Part shown: piece after piece, positions 61,496 through 64,000 of the stretch
Position numbering within the stretch: position 1 is the first letter of the stretch
Layout of the letters: each line of letters opens with the position of its first letter
Source: Vicingus serpentipes
Lineage (GTDB): Bacteria > Bacteroidota > Bacteroidia > Flavobacteriales_E > Vicingaceae
DNA: 64,000 nt
Direction: 5' to 3'
NCBI RefSeq assembly: GCF_007993035.1
Contig: NZ_VOOS01000004.1
Span: 1-64,000, forward strand
Program-made: the position numbers and the translations under genes
Notes under the pieces: generated by a model
The model's database searches: none
Told to the model about the DNA's origin: nothing
What the model saw: the letters and a program-made list of their open reading frames with translations, nothing else

Positions 61496-62332
61496 TCAAG
61501 TTCCTAAAACACCCCCAGCCATAACTTGTTGTGTAGGGTTTGTAATAATAACTGGTATTTCTGCTTCGTTAGCAATTACTACTTGTTCTTCGCTACCGAA
61601 GAAATCTGGTAATAATGCACCTTCTTGAGTATTTACAATTGCAATTAAATCAGCATCAATTTTAGCAGCAAAAATCACTAATTGTTTTTTAAACTGTCCT
61701 TTAACCTCTGCTTGATTTAAAGTATATGAAATCTTTCTCTCTAAGAAATAATTTTTAGCAAAAGACAATTCACGATCTAATTTTTTCTTTAAAAATTCAT
61801 CCGATTCTAAATCATAAAATAAGTGAATTTTACTATCAAAATGCTTAGCAATATTTGCAGCAACTGTTAATTTTTGTTTTGTAACCTCAGAATAATCAAC
61901 AGGTACGACAATATCATCATAAGTCTCTGTGTGTTTTGGATCTTGATTTTGAACAATTACAAAAGGAACTTTAGAATGAGAAATTACTTTTAACGCGTAA
62001 CTACCCATTATTTTTTGCATTCCTTTAGCTCCGTGAGTTCCCATGACAATAAATCCAGCTCCTATTTCAGAAGCAACATCACCTATATCTTCAAATATAT
62101 TTCCAATTCTAACGATAACATGAAAATTAACACCATTAGCTTCTTCAGCATCTCTAGCAATAACGTTCAATTTTTCTCTTGCGGCATCAACTTCTTTAGT
62201 TTTAGAAACTACATGTAACAAATAAACTTCACCACTAAAAGAGTTAGCTATTTTAGCTGCGTGGTTAACTGCACAGTTTGCAACCGATGAAAAATCATGA
62301 GGAACTAGAACTTTATATGTTTGCTTATCCAT
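61496..62332 (-). CDS. Universal stress protein, two-domain
   Basis: A 278-residue protein with tandem Usp domains (about 5-140 and 145-270). The first carries the nucleotide-loop pattern VMGTHGAKGMQKIMGSYA with VPFVIVQ; the second (DIVVPVDYSEVTKQKLTVAA) has a degenerate loop (EGALLPDFFGSEEQVV). Typical of stress-survival Usp proteins; likely cytoplasmic. A -7 element stands 51 bases upstream. Its terminator is shared with cytochrome c. Confidence 0.9.
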   Translation of the reverse strand: MDKQTYKVLVPHDFSSVANCAVNHAAKIANSFSGEVYLLHVVSKTKEVDAAREKLNVIARDAEEANGVNFHVIVRIGNIFEDIGDVASEIGAGFIVMGTHGAKGMQKIMGSYALKVISHSKVPFVIVQNQDPKHTETYDDIVVPVDYSEVTKQKLTVAANIAKHFDSKIHLFYDLESDEFLKKKLDRELSFAKNYFLERKISYTLNQAEVKGQFKKQLVIFAAKIDADLIAIVNTQEGALLPDFFGSEEQVVIANEAEIPVIITNPTQQVMAGGVLGT

Positions 62333-62382
62333 AATTACTAATTAGATTAAAGGTTAATTGATGTAATATAAAAATATTTTCA

Positions 62383-62390
62383 CAAAAGTA
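62383..62390 (-). promoter_or_regulatory. -7 promoter element of the Usp gene
   Basis: Minus-strand TACTTTTG, 50 bases before the ATG at 62332. Confidence 0.55.
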
Positions 62391-62396
62391 AAAAAA

Positions 62397-62414
62397 AACG
62401 CAAGTAATTGCGTT
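62397..62414 (-). terminator. Terminator of the accB-accC operon
   Basis: Stem AACGCAA (62397-62403) with TTGCGTT (62408-62414); a T-run follows on the minus strand. It stands 11 bases after the accC stop. Confidence 0.75.
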
Positions 62415-62424
62415 TATTTTTTTG

Positions 62425-63765
62425 TTAAATTTCTTTTAACTTAAAGGTTTCCATAAACTTAGTAGTAAAATCACCTTCTCTAAATTTTTTATCTTTCATT
62501 AATTGAACATGAAAAGGTATAGTTGATTTCACTCCTTCAATAATGTATTCACTTAATGCACGCTCCATTTTTGTAATTGCTTCCTCTCTTGTTTGGGCAA
62601 CAGTAATTAGTTTTGCAATCATAGAGTCATAATATGGAGGAATAACATAACTAGCATATACGTGAGTATCTATTCTAATTCCGTGTCCTCCTGGCTCGTG
62701 ATATGTTGTAATTTTACCTGGACTTGGTCTGAAATCGTTAAAAGGATCCTCAGCGTTTATTCTACATTGAATAGCGTGCATTTGAGGTTCGTAGTTTTTA
62801 CCACTAATTTTATCTCCCCAAGCTAATTTAATTTGTTCTTTTATTAAATCGAAATTAATTACTTCTTCAGTAATAGTGTGTTCAACCTGAATTCTAGTAT
62901 TCATTTCCATAAAATAGAAATCTCTATTTTTATCTACTAAAAACTCAACTGTACCTACCCCTTCATATTTAACAGCTACAGCAGCTTTTATTGCGGCTTC
63001 ACCCATTTTCTTTCTCAGTTCAGGAGTCATAAATGGAGAAGGTGTTTCTTCAACCAATTTTTGGTGTCTTCTTTGGATTGAACAATCTCTTTCAGATAAG
63101 TGACAAGCATCTTTACCATCACCTGCTATTTGAATTTCAATATGACGTGGCTCTTCTATGAATTTCTCCATATACATCCCATCATTTCCAAACGCTGCAG
63201 CAGATTCTTGTCTTGCTGATTCCCATGCAGCTTCCATTTCTTCTTCTTTCCAAATCACTCTCATTCCTTTACCACCACCACCAGCAGTAGCTTTCATCAT
63301 CACTGGATACTTAATTTTTTTAGCGATTGCTTTTGCATCAGCTAAATCTTTAAGTAATCCTGGTGAACCAGGAACAACAGGAACTCCCGCTTTTATCATT
63401 GTTTCTTTAGCTGAAGCTTTATCTCCCATTGCATCAATCATTTCAGGTGAAGCACCAATAAATTTGATGTTATTTTCTTGGCAGATTTTAGAAAACTTAG
63501 CATTTTCAGAAAGAAACCCGTATCCTGGATGAATTGCGTCGGCATTTGTAATTTCTGCAGCTGCAATGATATTAGGAATATTTAAATATGATTCTGAACT
63601 TTTAGCAGGTCCTATACATACAGCCTCGTCAGCAAAACGAACATGCAAGCTGTCTTTATCTGCTGTAGAATAAACTGCAACAGTACTTATCCCCATCTCT
63701 TTGCAAGTTCTGATTACACGTAGAGCTATTTCTCCTCTGTTTGCAATTAATATTTTTTTAAACAT
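62425..63765 (-). CDS. accC: Biotin carboxylase subunit of acetyl-CoA carboxylase
   Basis: A 446-residue protein from ATG 63765, chosen because [20 protein letters not shown] is the usual start; a longer frame adds 20 unrelated residues. The ATP-grasp domain has [15 protein letters not shown] (near 160) and [13 protein letters not shown], with [15 protein letters not shown] (near 285) as the metal and catalytic stretch. Carboxylates biotin on BCCP using bicarbonate and ATP, the first step of fatty acid synthesis. The accB gene lies directly upstream in the same operon. Confidence 0.96.
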   Translation of the reverse strand: MFKKILIANRGEIALRVIRTCKEMGISTVAVYSTADKDSLHVRFADEAVCIGPAKSSESYLNIPNIIAAAEITNADAIHPGYGFLSENAKFSKICQENNIKFIGASPEMIDAMGDKASAKETMIKAGVPVVPGSPGLLKDLADAKAIAKKIKYPVMMKATAGGGGKGMRVIWKEEEMEAAWESARQESAAAFGNDGMYMEKFIEEPRHIEIQIAGDGKDACHLSERDCSIQRRHQKLVEETPSPFMTPELRKKMGEAAIKAAVAVKYEGVGTVEFLVDKNRDFYFMEMNTRIQVEHTITEEVINFDLIKEQIKLAWGDKISGKNYEPQMHAIQCRINAEDPFNDFRPSPGKITTYHEPGGHGIRIDTHVYASYVIPPYYDSMIAKLITVAQTREEAITKMERALSEYIIEGVKSTIPFHVQLMKDKKFREGDFTTKFMETFKLKEI

Positions 63766-63874
63766 AAATTCGGTTTGAAAATTAAACAATTTGAATAGTT
63801 GAAATTTAGAGTGCTGAAAAGACAAGATAAATAAATAATCTATCTTACTTCACAGACTATTTCAAATTATTAAA

Positions 63875-64000
63875 TTAGTTTGGGTCAACTAAAAATAAAG
63901 GTTGATCATATTCTACAGGAGAACCATCATCAACTAAAACTTTTACAATTTTACCGCTAACCTCAGCTTCAATTTCATTAAATAATTTCATTGCTTCTAT
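63875..64000 (-). CDS. accB: Biotin carboxyl carrier protein, C-terminal end
   Basis: Only the last 41 codons are in the window. They read [16 protein letters not shown], with the biotinylated Lys in EAMK, and end [18 protein letters not shown]. This is the biotinyl-lipoyl domain of BCCP; a Pro/Ala-rich linker and N-terminal part lie beyond base 64000. Its stop is 109 bases before the accC start, giving the standard accB-accC order. Confidence 0.92.
   Translation of the reverse strand: MEAMKLFNEIEAEVSGKIVKVLVDDGSPVEYDQPLFLVDPN

Overview
The window comes from the chromosome of a member of the Bacteroidota, most likely a marine-type Flavobacteriales. It is AT-rich. Several secreted proteins end in a type IX secretion (T9SS) sorting domain. 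Many genes are preceded by the Bacteroidota -7 promoter motif TAnnTTTG. Family markers include an IPExxxVDY protein directly before pyk, a DUF4249 lipoprotein paired with a TonB-dependent receptor, HTH-ended TPR regulators and Reg_prop sensors. I see no prophage, insertion sequence, CRISPR array or rRNA.

Region 1 (1-13.7 kb, all minus strand) is accessory surface and sensing DNA. It holds the start of a BspA-like secreted protein, two decayed T9SS genes, a DUF4915/TIGR03032 protein, and two tandemly duplicated FG-GAP T9SS proteins with an unusually long basic signal peptide. A DoxX-like gene and its half-copy mark the duplication joint. Then come a TPR-LuxR regulator and a 1,247-residue lipoprotein sensor with twelve near-identical 42-residue propeller repeats and a SpoIIE phosphatase. 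Four genes here share an 18-bp box about 32 bp upstream of the -7 element, which suggests one regulon.

Region 2 (13.7-31.1 kb) holds the pbpC / alpha-2-macroglobulin operon (cell-wall repair and protease trapping), a lipoprotein plus T9SS carboxypeptidase, a SulP transporter, a dihydroorotase, and a three-gene set of exported proteins (WD40-like, small, PQQ-like propeller). The mRNA leader of that set can form two interlaced helices.

Region 3 (31.2-48.2 kb) mixes housekeeping genes (purD, glyS) with membrane and ion functions: an OmpA protein, a GNAT-nitrilase fusion, DUF2892 and TauE/SafE membrane proteins, a flavin-barrel-like protein with a Cys-rich tail, a pentapeptide-repeat potassium channel, an Na+/H+ antiporter with a cyclic-nucleotide-binding domain, two MscS channels and CorA.

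Region 4 (48.1-64 kb) holds a SPOR protein, a DUF4249 / TonB receptor pair, a DEAD-like helicase, a lipase-like hydrolase, tRNA-Arg(CCT), pyk, proC, a third MscS channel with a ClC chloride channel, a cytochrome c lipoprotein, a universal stress protein and the accB-accC pair cut by the window edge. The density of ion and osmotic-stress transporters between 24 and 61 kb is notable.
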